Source: Vogesella mureinivorans (GTDB taxonomy: Bacteria; Pseudomonadota; Gammaproteobacteria; Burkholderiales; Chromobacteriaceae). From it: a stretch of 64,000 nt of DNA. Of the stretch, positions 30,791 through 38,929 are shown in pieces. The translations under genes were made by a program, and so were the position numbers. How positions within the stretch are numbered: position 1 is the first letter of the stretch; every line of letters begins with the position of its first letter. The stretch is taken from the NCBI RefSeq assembly GCF_007644035.1, contig NZ_VMTV02000178.1, positions 281,595-345,594 of the forward strand. The letters run 5' to 3'. Under the pieces are notes generated by a model. It was not told the origin of the DNA. It did no database searches and saw only the letters and a program-made list of their open reading frames with translations.

Positions 30791-31831
30791 ATGACACCCC
30801 CTCTGAATATTGCCCTGATCGGCTACGGCTACGCTGGCCGCACCTTTCATGCCCCGCTGATTCATGCCGAGCCGCGCCTGCGCCTGCATACCATCGTCAG
30901 CAGCAAGGGCGAACAGCTACTGGCCGAACAGCCCGGCGTGCACGTGGTCAGCGACACGGCGCAAGCCCTGGCCAACCCCGACATCGACCTGGTGGTGATC
31001 GCCAGCCCCAACGACTGCCACTACCCGCAGGCCGACGCAGCCCTGCGTGCCGGCAAGCACGTGGTGGTAGACAAGCCTTTCACTACCACCCTGGACGAAG
31101 CCCGCCAGCTGCAGGTACTGGCCAGCCACCACCAGCGCCTGTTGTCGGTGTTTCACAACCGCCGCTGGGATGCCGATTTCCTGACCCTGCGCCAGCTGCT
31201 GGATAGCGGCAGCCTGGGGCAGATCAGCCTGTTTGAATCGCGCTTCGAGCGCTACCGCCCGCAGGTACAGGCGCGCTGGCGCGAGTCGGCCGTGGCCGGT
31301 GGCGGCCTGTGGTACGACCTGGGCCCGCACCTGCTGGACCAGGCGCTGCAGCTGTTCGGCATGCCGCACGCACTGCACGCCGACCTGGCAGCACAGCGTA
31401 GCGGCGCGGTGGCCACCGACTATTTCCATGTCAGCCTGCACTACCCGCACCTGCGCGTGCTGCTGTCGGCCAGCTGCCTGGTCAGCGGCGGCTCGCCACG
31501 TTTTGCTGTACACGGCACGCAGGGCAGCTACGTGAAATACGGCCTGGACACCCAGGAAAGCCAGCTGAAACGAGGGGAAAAACCCGGCTGCGCCGGCTGG
31601 GGCCACGACCCGCTGCCGGGCCTGCACTATGTACAGCAAGACGGCCAGGCACACGGCCACGCCGTGGCCATGCAGCCGGGCGACTACCGCCACTACTACG
31701 CCGGGGTGGCGGCGGCCATACTGGACGGTGCGGCCAACCCTGTACCGGCCAGCCAGGCCATTGCAGTGATGCAGCTTATCGAGCTGGGCAGCGCCAGTGC
31801 GGCGCAGGGCCACACCCTGCCGGTACGCTAG
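30791..31831 (+). CDS. Gfo/Idh/MocA family NAD(P)-dependent oxidoreductase
   Basis: This 346-residue two-domain oxidoreductase has an N-terminal Rossmann fold (LIGYGYAGRTFHAPLI, residues 9-24). It also has the family motif VVDKPFTTTLDEARQL near residue 93-108, with the catalytic-site Lys of the EKP-like triplet here as DKP. The C-terminal domain includes GGGLWYDLGPHLLDQALQLF near 170. Relatives include YdgJ/YhhX-type enzymes acting on sugars or inositol-like compounds. The substrate is unknown. The gene is monocistronic and convergent with the response regulator only 15 bases away. A DUS-like copy at 31729 encodes Ala-Ala-Asn. Confidence 0.88.
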   Translation: MTPPLNIALIGYGYAGRTFHAPLIHAEPRLRLHTIVSSKGEQLLAEQPGVHVVSDTAQALANPDIDLVVIASPNDCHYPQADAALRAGKHVVVDKPFTTTLDEARQLQVLASHHQRLLSVFHNRRWDADFLTLRQLLDSGSLGQISLFESRFERYRPQVQARWRESAVAGGGLWYDLGPHLLDQALQLFGMPHALHADLAAQRSGAVATDYFHVSLHYPHLRVLLSASCLVSGGSPRFAVHGTQGSYVKYGLDTQESQLKRGEKPGCAGWGHDPLPGLHYVQQDGQAHGHAVAMQPGDYRHYYAGVAAAILDGAANPVPASQAIAVMQLIELGSASAAQGHTLPVR

Positions 31832-31846
31832 GCGGATGGGGCTGCC

Positions 31847-32590
31847 TCAGACCCAGTCCACCTTGCTGACAAACAGATAGCCCGCACCGTATACCGTCTT
31901 GATCAGGCGCGGGTTATAGCTGTCGTCTTCCAGCTTGCGGCGCAGGCGTGAAATACGCACGTCGATGCTGCGATCGTAGGGCGAGATATCGTCCTGACCC
32001 AGCAGCTGCTCGCGCGGCAGCACGCGGTTGGGCCGCTCCAGAAAGCGCTGCAGCATCTGGCCTTCGCCCGCACTGAGCGTGCGCTCGCTGCCATCGGCGG
32101 CCAACAGTTTGTAGCTGTCCATCTCGTAGCGCCAGCCGGCAAAACAGGCGCAGCGCGTGGGGTTGGCCGCATGGCCCTCGGCGGGCTTGTCGCAGCGGCG
32201 CAGGATGCTGCGCACGCGCGCCACCAGCTCGCGCGGCTCGAACGGCTTCATGATGTAGTCGTCGGCGCCGGTTTCCAGCCCCATGACGCGGTCGCCCACG
32301 TGGCCGCGCCCGCTCAGGATAATCACGCCACAGCGCTGCTGCTCGCGCACATGGCGCACAATGGCCATGCCGTCCATATCGGGCAGGCCCAGGTCCACAA
32401 TCACCAGGTCCGGCGGCTGCTGGCGCACACGCTGCAGCAGCGTTGCGCCGGTACGGAACGACTCGCAGCGAAACTGGTAATCGCGCAGGATGGTGACAAT
32501 CAGCCGCGAAATTGACAGGTCGTCTTCTACCAGGTACACCAGCTTGTCGCTGATGGCTGGCTCGGCAGGGCTCAGGCTTGCGGTGGGCAC
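31847..32590 (-). CDS. OmpR-family two-component response regulator
   Basis: This 247-residue regulator has a receiver domain with the acidic pair in LVEDDLS and phospho-acceptor Asp66 in IVDLGLPDMDG. The conserved Lys lies in YIMKPFEPRELVARV near 117. The winged-helix DNA-binding domain ends with DISPYDRSIDVRISRLRRKL and IKTVYGAGYLF. It starts with GTG at 32590 and overlaps the upstream kinase gene by 19 bases, so the two are co-expressed partners. Target genes are unknown. A DUS-like copy at 32162 encodes Ala-Ala-Asn in the linker, where change is tolerated. Confidence 0.9.
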   Translation of the reverse strand: MPTASLSPAEPAISDKLVYLVEDDLSISRLIVTILRDYQFRCESFRTGATLLQRVRQQPPDLVIVDLGLPDMDGMAIVRHVREQQRCGVIILSGRGHVGDRVMGLETGADDYIMKPFEPRELVARVRSILRRCDKPAEGHAANPTRCACFAGWRYEMDSYKLLAADGSERTLSAGEGQMLQRFLERPNRVLPREQLLGQDDISPYDRSIDVRISRLRRKLEDDSYNPRLIKTVYGAGYLFVSKVDWV

Positions 32591-34611
32591 AACATTACCT
32601 CGTCTAGCAAAGCGGCCAACTCGGCCGGGGTGAAGGGTTTTTCCAGCTTGGCAAAGCCGCTACCGGCGCGCTGGCTGCTGTCGTCGTAGCCGCTCATCAA
32701 CACCACGCGGATGCGCGGCAGCAGGCTACGCGCCAGCTGCGCCAGGGCGCGGCCATCCAGCGTGCCGGGCATGACGATATCGCTGAGCAGCAGGCCGATA
32801 TCGGGGATGTTTTCCAGCATCAGGGCCGCTTCGTCGCCGCTTTCTGCCTCCAGCACCGGGTAGCCCAGGCTGGTGAGCTGCAGGCGTACCACGCGGCGTA
32901 CTTCGGCGTTGTCCTCTACCAGCAGGGTCAGCGGCCGCTCGCGCCCGCCGGCCTTGCCACTAAAGTTCAGCCGCCCGGCCGGCTGCGCGGCGGGCTGGGT
33001 GTGCGGCAGGCGCAGGGTAAAGCGTGTGCCTTTGCCCGGCGTACTGCTCACGTGGATGGCCCCGCCAGACTGGCGGGCAAAGCTGTACACCATGGCCAGC
33101 CCCAGGCCGCTGCCACTGCCAAAGCGCTTGGTGGTGAAGAAGGGTTCGAATACGCGCAGCAGCAGCTCGGGGGACATGCCGCAGCCTGTGTCGGCCACCT
33201 CGATACACACGTAGTCGCCGGCCTGCAGCTGCCACTCTGCGGCCTCGCGCTCACTGAGCCGGGCCAGGCTGGCGCCCAGCTGCAGGCTGCCGCCTTCGGC
33301 CATGGCGTCGCGGGCGTTGAGTACCAGGTTCAGAATGGCGCTTTCCAGCTGGTGCGGGTCGGCCATGGCAAACAGCGGTGCCGGGGGCAGCTGGCTTTGC
33401 AGCGCAATGCTTTCGGGCAGCGAACGGCGTATCAGCTGCAGCATGTCCTGCAGTAGCGCGCCAATATCCACCGCGCTGGGCAGCAGCGGCTGCTGGCGGG
33501 CAAAGGTTAGCAGGCGGCGCACCAGTGCCACGCCGCGCTCGGCCGCTTGCAGCGCCGGGTCCAGGTAGCTCAGTAGTGCGGTGTTGTCTGCCTCGTGGCG
33601 GCGCAGCTCGGCCAGGTTGCCGATCACCACGGTCAGCATATTGTTAAAGTCGTGCGCCAGGCCGCCGGATAGCTGGCCGACGGCTTCCATTTTTTGCGCC
33701 TGCACCAGCGCCGACTGGGTTTGCTTTTGCTCGGTAATGTCGAACGACAACACAAAGCAGCCCAGCACCTCGCCATCGGGGGCGATTTCCGGCACCAGGG
33801 TGCTACGCGCAAAAATATGCGTGCCGTCGTCTTTCTCCATCGAGTATTCGTAGGTGACCTGCTTGCCGGTCAGCGCCTCGTTTACATAGCTCACCACCGC
33901 CGCGTAAAACTTGCTGCCCAGCGCCGCCTCGATGTGCTGGCCGACGATGTGTTCGTTACGGCGGCCAAACCAGTCGCTATAGCCTTTGTTGGCATAACGG
34001 TAGATATGGTCTTTATCGAAGTAGGCAATCAGCGCCGGAATGGTGTCGGTGATCAGCCGTAGCCGCTCCTCGCTGCGCTGCAGGGCGGCGGTAATCTGCA
34101 CGTTGGCCGCATGCGCCTCACGCAGGCGCTGGTTGGCGGCTTCCAGCTCGGCGGTGCGGGCGCGCACGTGCGATTCCAGATCGGCTTTTTGCTGCTGCTG
34201 CAGCCGCTCGTAAGCCTGTTGCTGGGTTTTGTCGGTGTACAGCGCAATAAAGCCGCCCGATGGCAGCGGCTCGCCACGCACGCGCAGCACCGAGCCGTCC
34301 GGGCGGATACGCTCGGTGTCGTGCGGCTCGAAACGCAGGGCCAGCGCCACGCGCTCTGCCACCTGCTGCTCGGGGTCGCCAGGGCCGTATTCGCCGCGGT
34401 AGGCGTTGTAGCGCATGTAGTCGGCAAACGGTGTGCCCACCTGCCCCAGCTCGGCGGGGAAATCCAGCAAATCCAGAAAGCGCTGGTTGCACGCCAGCAG
34501 GCGCAGCTGGGCGTCAAACACGGTGACGCCTTGGTCCAGCAAGTCCAGCCCGTACAGCAACATGGCGTTGCGCTGCGAGCTATCCAGCCCCGCGGCAGAG
34601 TGTTGCAACAT
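32572..34611 (-). CDS. PAS-containing hybrid sensor histidine kinase
   Basis: This 679-residue protein has no membrane segment, so it is probably cytoplasmic. In order it has a PAS-7-type domain (DLLDQGVTVFDAQLRLLACN, residues about 20-125), a coiled coil, a PAS domain (LITDTIPALIAYFDKDHIYR near 185-300), a HisKA helix with His320 in GGLAHDFNNML, and an ATPase domain (LNLVLNARDAMAEGG, then GSGSGLGLAMVYSFARQSGG). A C-terminal receiver carries Asp611 in LLSDIVMPGTLDG. The HDFNNML form of the H-box is typical of soluble hybrid kinases. It likely phosphorylates the overlapping OmpR-type regulator. The ATG at 34611 is preferred to an upstream TTG. It diverges from an acyl-CoA ligase gene. Confidence 0.9.
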   Translation of the reverse strand: MLQHSAAGLDSSQRNAMLLYGLDLLDQGVTVFDAQLRLLACNQRFLDLLDFPAELGQVGTPFADYMRYNAYRGEYGPGDPEQQVAERVALALRFEPHDTERIRPDGSVLRVRGEPLPSGGFIALYTDKTQQQAYERLQQQQKADLESHVRARTAELEAANQRLREAHAANVQITAALQRSEERLRLITDTIPALIAYFDKDHIYRYANKGYSDWFGRRNEHIVGQHIEAALGSKFYAAVVSYVNEALTGKQVTYEYSMEKDDGTHIFARSTLVPEIAPDGEVLGCFVLSFDITEQKQTQSALVQAQKMEAVGQLSGGLAHDFNNMLTVVIGNLAELRRHEADNTALLSYLDPALQAAERGVALVRRLLTFARQQPLLPSAVDIGALLQDMLQLIRRSLPESIALQSQLPPAPLFAMADPHQLESAILNLVLNARDAMAEGGSLQLGASLARLSEREAAEWQLQAGDYVCIEVADTGCGMSPELLLRVFEPFFTTKRFGSGSGLGLAMVYSFARQSGGAIHVSSTPGKGTRFTLRLPHTQPAAQPAGRLNFSGKAGGRERPLTLLVEDNAEVRRVVRLQLTSLGYPVLEAESGDEAALMLENIPDIGLLLSDIVMPGTLDGRALAQLARSLLPRIRVVLMSGYDDSSQRAGSGFAKLEKPFTPAELAALLDEVMLCPPQA

Positions 34612-34702
34612 GACGACGTTTTCCCCGGCTAATGGCAATGGCTTATCGAAATAAAGCCCGATTTTAGGCCAGCTTGCACCACAAAAGCGCGGCTGAAATC
34701 AT

Positions 34703-34748
34703 TCGTTACAATTGCCACAAACTTGCGCAAGGGTTGGGGGCAATCATC
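34703..34748 (+). promoter_or_regulatory. Conserved 46-base promoter-proximal element, copy A
   Basis: TCGTTACA (34703-34710), 12 bases, TTGCGCAAGG (34723-34732), then AATCATC (34742-34748). The same three blocks occur with identical spacing upstream of the DUF485-actP genes (36691-36736). TTGCGCAA is a perfect 8-base palindrome and here extends to CTTGCGCAAG. It lies 43 bases before the acyl-CoA ligase start, within the divergent region shared with the hybrid kinase gene. It is probably an operator or activator site for carbon-source control; the regulator is unknown. Confidence 0.65.
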
Positions 34749-34790
34749 GTGCAGATAATGACAGCAACACAGACAGAGGAGTGTGACCGG

Positions 34791-36431
34791 ATGTCCCTGC
34801 ACAGCTACCAGCAAGACCTGCCCCAAACTGCGGCCAACCATGTGCCGCTGTCGCCGCTGAGCTATATCGAACGCGCGGCGGCAGTTTACCCGCACCGTAC
34901 GGCCATCGTGCATGGCAGCCAGCGCTTTAGCTGGCAGCAGGCTTACGAGCGCAGCCGCCGCCTGGCCAGCGCGCTGGCCAGCCATGGCATAGGCAAAGGC
35001 GACACCGTGGCGGTGATGCTGCCCAATATTCCGGCCATGCTGGACTGTCACTTTGGCGTGCCGATGTGCGGTGCCGTGCTGAATACGCTGAATACGCGGC
35101 TGGACCCGGAAGCCATTGCTTTCATGCTGCAGCACGGCGAGGCGCGGGTACTGATCACGGACCGCGAGTTCTCGTTCACCATCGCCCCGGCCCTGGCGCT
35201 GCTGGACAAGCCGCCACTGCTGATTGATGTGGACGACGCAGAATACACCGGCCCCGGCCAGCGCCTGGGCAGCATCGAATATGAAGCCTTCCTTGCCGGT
35301 GGCGACCCGGATTACGCCTGGCAGCTGCCGGATAACGAATGGGACGCCATCTCGCTGAACTACACCTCCGGCACCACCGGCAACCCCAAGGGCGTGGTGT
35401 ACCACCACCGCGGCGCCTACCTGAACGCCAGCTGCAATATCCTGGACTGGGGCATGCCGCGCCATGCCACCTATCTGTGGACGCTGCCGATGTTCCATTG
35501 CAACGGCTGGTGCTTCCCGTGGACCATGGCGGCCAACGTCGGCACCAATGTCTGCCTGCGCCGCGTGGACCCGCGGCTGATTTTCGAGCTGATCAAGACC
35601 CACCGCGTCAGCCACTACTGCGGCGCGCCGATTGTGCACAATATGCTGATCAACGCCCCGGACGACTGCAAACAGGGCATCGAGCACCAGGTGAACTGCC
35701 TGGTGGCCGGCGCCGCGCCACCGTCGGCGGTGATTGAGGGCATGGAAACCCTGGGTTTCAACATTACCCACGTGTACGGGCTGACCGAAACCTACGGCCC
35801 GGCCTCGGTATGCGCCAAGCAGGACGAATGGGCGCATATGGATATTGGCGGGCGCACCGAGCGCAACGGCCGCCAGGGCGTGCGCTACACCATGCAGCAA
35901 GGCATGACGGTGATGGACCCCAGCACCATGACCGAGGTGCCGCATGATGGCGAAACCATGGGCGAGATCATGTTCCGCGGCAACCTGGTGATGAAGGGCT
36001 ACCTGAAGAACGCCCGCGCCACCGAAGAATCGCTGGCTGGCGGCTGGTTCCACACCGGCGATCTGGCCGTGATCCAGCCGGACGGCTACGTGAAGATCAA
36101 GGACCGCTCCAAGGACATCATTATTTCCGGTGGCGAGAATATCTCGTCCATCGAGGTAGAAGACGTGCTGTGCCGCTTCCCCGGCGTGATCTCGGCCGCC
36201 GTGGTGGCCCTGCCCGACCCGAAATGGGGCGAGGTGCCGTGCGCCTTCCTGGAGATGCGCGAAGGCGTAGAGGGCGACGAGGCAGCAGTGATCGAACATT
36301 GCCGCGCCCACCTGGCACGCTTCAAGGTGCCCAAGCGCATTATCTTCGGGCCTATCCCCAAGACCTCTACCGGCAAGATCCAGAAGTTTCTGCTGCGCCA
36401 GCAAACCAACGCTGCTGCTGCCATCCAGTAA
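34791..36431 (+). CDS. Medium/long-chain acyl-CoA ligase (AMP-forming)
   Basis: This 546-residue adenylate-forming enzyme resembles the AlkK/acyl-CoA synthetase group. The P-loop is LNYTSGTTGNPKGVVYHHRG near residues 187-206. GLTETYGPASVC lies near 330, and the hinge WFHTGDLAVIQPDGYVKIKD near 420 is followed by RSKDIIISGGENISS. The catalytic Lys is in PKTSTGKIQKFLLR near the C-terminus. It would activate a fatty acid for beta-oxidation; chain length is inferred from family resemblance. The ATG at 34791 has a strong AGAGGAG site; an in-frame ATG upstream at 34674 falls in the promoter region. A DUS-like copy at 34829 encodes Ala-Ala-Asn close to the N-terminus. Confidence 0.9.
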   Translation: MSLHSYQQDLPQTAANHVPLSPLSYIERAAAVYPHRTAIVHGSQRFSWQQAYERSRRLASALASHGIGKGDTVAVMLPNIPAMLDCHFGVPMCGAVLNTLNTRLDPEAIAFMLQHGEARVLITDREFSFTIAPALALLDKPPLLIDVDDAEYTGPGQRLGSIEYEAFLAGGDPDYAWQLPDNEWDAISLNYTSGTTGNPKGVVYHHRGAYLNASCNILDWGMPRHATYLWTLPMFHCNGWCFPWTMAANVGTNVCLRRVDPRLIFELIKTHRVSHYCGAPIVHNMLINAPDDCKQGIEHQVNCLVAGAAPPSAVIEGMETLGFNITHVYGLTETYGPASVCAKQDEWAHMDIGGRTERNGRQGVRYTMQQGMTVMDPSTMTEVPHDGETMGEIMFRGNLVMKGYLKNARATEESLAGGWFHTGDLAVIQPDGYVKIKDRSKDIIISGGENISSIEVEDVLCRFPGVISAAVVALPDPKWGEVPCAFLEMREGVEGDEAAVIEHCRAHLARFKVPKRIIFGPIPKTSTGKIQKFLLRQQTNAAAAIQ

Positions 36432-36451
36432 CCCGCCGCACCGGCAGCGCC

Positions 36452-36491
36452 TGCGGCCAACCCTGCAACAGGGGTGTTCTGGTTGGCCGCA
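36452..36491 (+). repeat. Inverted pair of DUS-like motifs after the acyl-CoA ligase
   Basis: TGCGGCCAACC (36452-36462) and GGTTGGCCGCA (36481-36491) are perfect inverted arms with an 18-base loop that itself contains a small CCCTG/CAGGG stem. It lies 20 bases past the ligase stop, where a terminator is expected. Confidence 0.7.
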
Positions 36492-36544
36492 TCGTGCCGG
36501 CATGGCAGGCCTCGTAGCTACGCTGCGAACATTTCCCCCCTTAC

Positions 36545-36568
36545 CCCCGCTTCGGCGGGGATTTTTTT
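36545..36568 (+). terminator. Rho-independent terminator with TTCG tetraloop
   Basis: CCCCGC (36545-36550), loop TTCG, GCGGGG (36555-36560), followed by a run of eight Ts. It backs up the inverted DUS-like pair just upstream. Confidence 0.88.
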
Positions 36569-36690
36569 TGCCACGCTACCGCCCGCATTTGTTGCAAGGT
36601 CGCCACGCCAGCAAGCGCGTAGCGGCTGCCACGCGGGGCAAAATCCCCTGTCAGACGCCTCTCTTCACTCAATCATGCCCCGTTCATATT

Positions 36691-36736
36691 TCGTTACATT
36701 TCACACACAGTTGCGCAAGGTTGACAGGGAATCATC
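36691..36736 (+). promoter_or_regulatory. Conserved 46-base promoter-proximal element, copy B
   Basis: TCGTTACA (36691-36698), 12 bases, TTGCGCAAGG (36711-36720), then AATCATC (36730-36736), matching copy A at 34703 in order and exact spacing. It lies 74 bases before the DUF485 gene. A TTGACA at 36721-36726 has no good -10 partner, so the promoter class is open. Confidence 0.65.
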
Positions 36737-36809
36737 AAGCATAAGCGAGCAAAAGCTCGACACCAGCTGCCATAGAGCGGCCCCCACAATGCAAACAACA
36801 GGAGAGATC

Positions 36810-37121
36810 ATGACTGGCAATGCAACCCATGCCATCCGGCAACATCCGCAATTCGCCACCCTGGTGAAAAAGCGCTCTACCCTGGCCTGGACCCTGGCCG
36901 CCCTCACCCTGGGTATTTATTACCTGTACATGCTGGTAGTGGCACTGGCACCCGACACCTTGCGCCAGGCACTGCATGGCGGTGGCGTGCTAACGCTGGG
37001 CGTGCCGGTAGGCGCTGCCATCATCGTGTTTACCTGGGCACTGACCGGCTATTACGTGTACCGCGCCAATACCGAATTCGACCGCATGACCGCCACCATC
37101 CTGCAGGAGAGCCAGCCATGA
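36810..37121 (+). CDS. DUF485 inner-membrane protein (YjcH-like)
   Basis: This 103-residue protein has two membrane segments ([20 protein letters not shown] and [20 protein letters not shown]) and a charged C-terminus. The DUF485 family almost always sits immediately upstream of actP, as here, where its stop overlaps the actP start. Its role in acetate uptake is thought to be accessory and is not well defined. The ATG at 36810 has an AGGAG site and gives the normal family length. Confidence 0.92.
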   Translation: MTGNATHAIRQHPQFATLVKKRSTLAWTLAALTLGIYYLYMLVVALAPDTLRQALHGGGVLTLGVPVGAAIIVFTWALTGYYVYRANTEFDRMTATILQESQP

Positions 37122-38782
37122 TGCGCACCCTTGCTACCCTGCTGGCGCTATCGGCCAGCCCACTGGCCCTGGCCGGCCCTGCTGTGGCCGGCGCCGTGGA
37201 AAAACAGCCGCTGAATGTGGCCGCCATCGGCATGTTCATGGTGTTTGTGGTGCTGACGCTGGGCATTACCTACTGGGCCTCGCGCCGCACCCGCTCCGCC
37301 AGTGACTTCTATACCGCAGGCGGCGGCATCACCGGCTTCCAGAACGGCCTGGCCATTGCCGGCGACTACATGTCGGCCGCCACCCTGCTGGGCCTGTCCA
37401 GCATGGTGTTTGCCAAAGGCTACGATGGCTTTATCTACACCGTGGGTTTCTTTGTGGGCTGGCCCATCATTACCTTCCTGATGGCCGAGCGCCTGCGTAA
37501 CCTGGGCCGCTTTACCTTTGCCGACATTGCCAGCTACCGGCTGGACCAGACCAAAATCCGCACCTTTGCCGCCTTTGGCTCGCTCACCGTGGTGAGCTTC
37601 TACCTGATCGTGCAGATGGTGGGCGCTGGCCAGCTGATCCAGCTGCTGTTCGGCCTGGACTACCCGGTCGCCGTGGTGGTGGTCGGCGTGGTGATGATGG
37701 CCTATGTGATCTTTGGCGGCATGATCGCCACCACCTGGGTGCAGATCATCAAGGCGGTGCTGCTGCTGGCTGGCGGCACCACGCTGGCCTTCATGGCCAT
37801 GGCACAGTTCGGTTTCAGCTACGAAACCCTGGCACGCGAAGCCATTACCGTGCACAAGGACGGCCTGGGCATGATGGGCCCGGGCAGCATGCTGGCCGAC
37901 CCGGTGAACGTGGCGTCCATGTCGCTGGGCCTGGTATTCGGTATTGCCGGCCTGCCGCACATCCTGATGCGCTTCTTTACCGTGCCGAATGCAAAAGAAG
38001 CGCGTAAATCGGTGTTCTACGCTACCGGCTTTATCGGCTTCTTCTTCCTGGTGGTCTGCACGCTGGGCTTTGCCGCGGTGGTGATCATCGGCAAAGACCC
38101 GCAGTACTTCGTGAACGGCGAGCTGGGTGGCAAGCTGATAGGCGGCGGCAATATGGTGGCCATGCATCTGGCCAAAGCCGTAGGCGGCAACCTGTTCCTG
38201 GGCTTTTTGTCTGCCGTGGCCTTTGCCACCATCCTGGCCGTGGTGGCCGGCCTGGCACTGGCGGGCGCGTCGGCCATCTCGCACGACCTGTACGCTACCG
38301 TGATCATGAAGGGCAAGGCTGACGAAAAAACCGAGCTGAAAGTGTCACGCATTGCAGCGGTAGCCATCGGCGTACTGGCGATTGTGCTGGGCATCCTGTT
38401 CGAGAAACAGAACGTGGCCTTCCTCGTGGGCCTGACCTTTGGTGTGGCAGCGTCCACCAACTTCCCTATCCTGATCCTGTCCATGTACTGGAAGGATCTG
38501 ACCACCCGTGGTGCACTGCTGGGCGGCTTTAGCGGGCTGATTTCGGCAGTCACGCTGGTGATCCTGTCCAAGGCAGTATGGGTCACGGTACTGGGCAACG
38601 AAACCGCCATCTTCCCGTACGAGCACCCGGCGCTGTTCTCCATGCCGCTGGCCTTTGCCGTGAGTATCGTGGTGTCGCTGCTGGACCGCAGTGCGGCCGC
38701 TGCTACCGAGCGTGCCCGCTTTGACGACCAGTTTGTGCGAGCACAAACCGGCCACGGTGCTGCTGGCGCACATAACCACTAA
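37118..38782 (+). CDS. actP: Cation/acetate symporter
   Basis: This 554-residue sodium:solute symporter-family permease takes up acetate and similar short carboxylates. It has a cleavable-looking N-terminus ([17 protein letters not shown]), then about 13 membrane segments. Family landmarks are [20 protein letters not shown] near residues 54-73, [17 protein letters not shown] near 75, and [20 protein letters not shown] near 275. It overlaps the DUF485 gene by four bases. The promoter-proximal element shared with the acyl-CoA ligase suggests common control by carbon supply. Two terminator-type structures follow. Confidence 0.94.
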   Translation: MMRTLATLLALSASPLALAGPAVAGAVEKQPLNVAAIGMFMVFVVLTLGITYWASRRTRSASDFYTAGGGITGFQNGLAIAGDYMSAATLLGLSSMVFAKGYDGFIYTVGFFVGWPIITFLMAERLRNLGRFTFADIASYRLDQTKIRTFAAFGSLTVVSFYLIVQMVGAGQLIQLLFGLDYPVAVVVVGVVMMAYVIFGGMIATTWVQIIKAVLLLAGGTTLAFMAMAQFGFSYETLAREAITVHKDGLGMMGPGSMLADPVNVASMSLGLVFGIAGLPHILMRFFTVPNAKEARKSVFYATGFIGFFFLVVCTLGFAAVVIIGKDPQYFVNGELGGKLIGGGNMVAMHLAKAVGGNLFLGFLSAVAFATILAVVAGLALAGASAISHDLYATVIMKGKADEKTELKVSRIAAVAIGVLAIVLGILFEKQNVAFLVGLTFGVAASTNFPILILSMYWKDLTTRGALLGGFSGLISAVTLVILSKAVWVTVLGNETAIFPYEHPALFSMPLAFAVSIVVSLLDRSAAAATERARFDDQFVRAQTGHGAAGAHNH

Positions 38783-38790
38783 GCAGACCA

Positions 38791-38814
38791 CTTGCGGCCA
38801 ACGTTGGCCGCAAG
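38791..38814 (+). repeat. Back-to-back DUS-like motifs forming a perfect palindrome
   Basis: CTTGCGGCCAAC (38791-38802) is followed directly by its reverse complement (38803-38814), a 24-base perfect palindrome with no spacer. It sits nine bases past the actP stop and just upstream of a conventional terminator. As RNA it would form a stem of up to about ten pairs. Confidence 0.8.
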
Positions 38815-38821
38815 CCAGCAC

Positions 38822-38845
38822 AGCCACCCTGCGGGGTGGCTTTTT
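38822..38845 (+). terminator. Rho-independent terminator of actP
   Basis: AGCCACCC (38822-38829), loop TGCG, GGGTGGCT (38834-38841), followed by a T-run. Confidence 0.88.
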
Positions 38846-38865
38846 CATACCCGCACCACAAAGCA

Positions 38866-38899
38866 AAACCGCCTGCCAGCTTGCGCTGACAGGCGGTTT
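38866..38899 (-). terminator. Terminator of pnp
   Basis: AAACCGCCTG (38866-38875) pairs with CAGGCGGTTT (38890-38899), with extra pairing inside the loop (CAGC with GCTG). It lies about 30 bases past the pnp stop on the minus strand, and the minus-strand product ends in a short T-rich run. Confidence 0.8.
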
Positions 38900-38929
38900 G
38901 TCTACCCTGCCGTAACAGGGTTATCTGGC

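Larger units (their letters stand above)
36432..36809. other. Intergenic region between the acyl-CoA ligase and the DUF485 gene
   Basis: This 378-base gap contains an inverted pair of DUS-like motifs, a strong terminator and copy B of the conserved promoter-proximal element. In-frame ATGs upstream of 36810 run through these elements and I reject them as starts. Confidence 0.65.
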
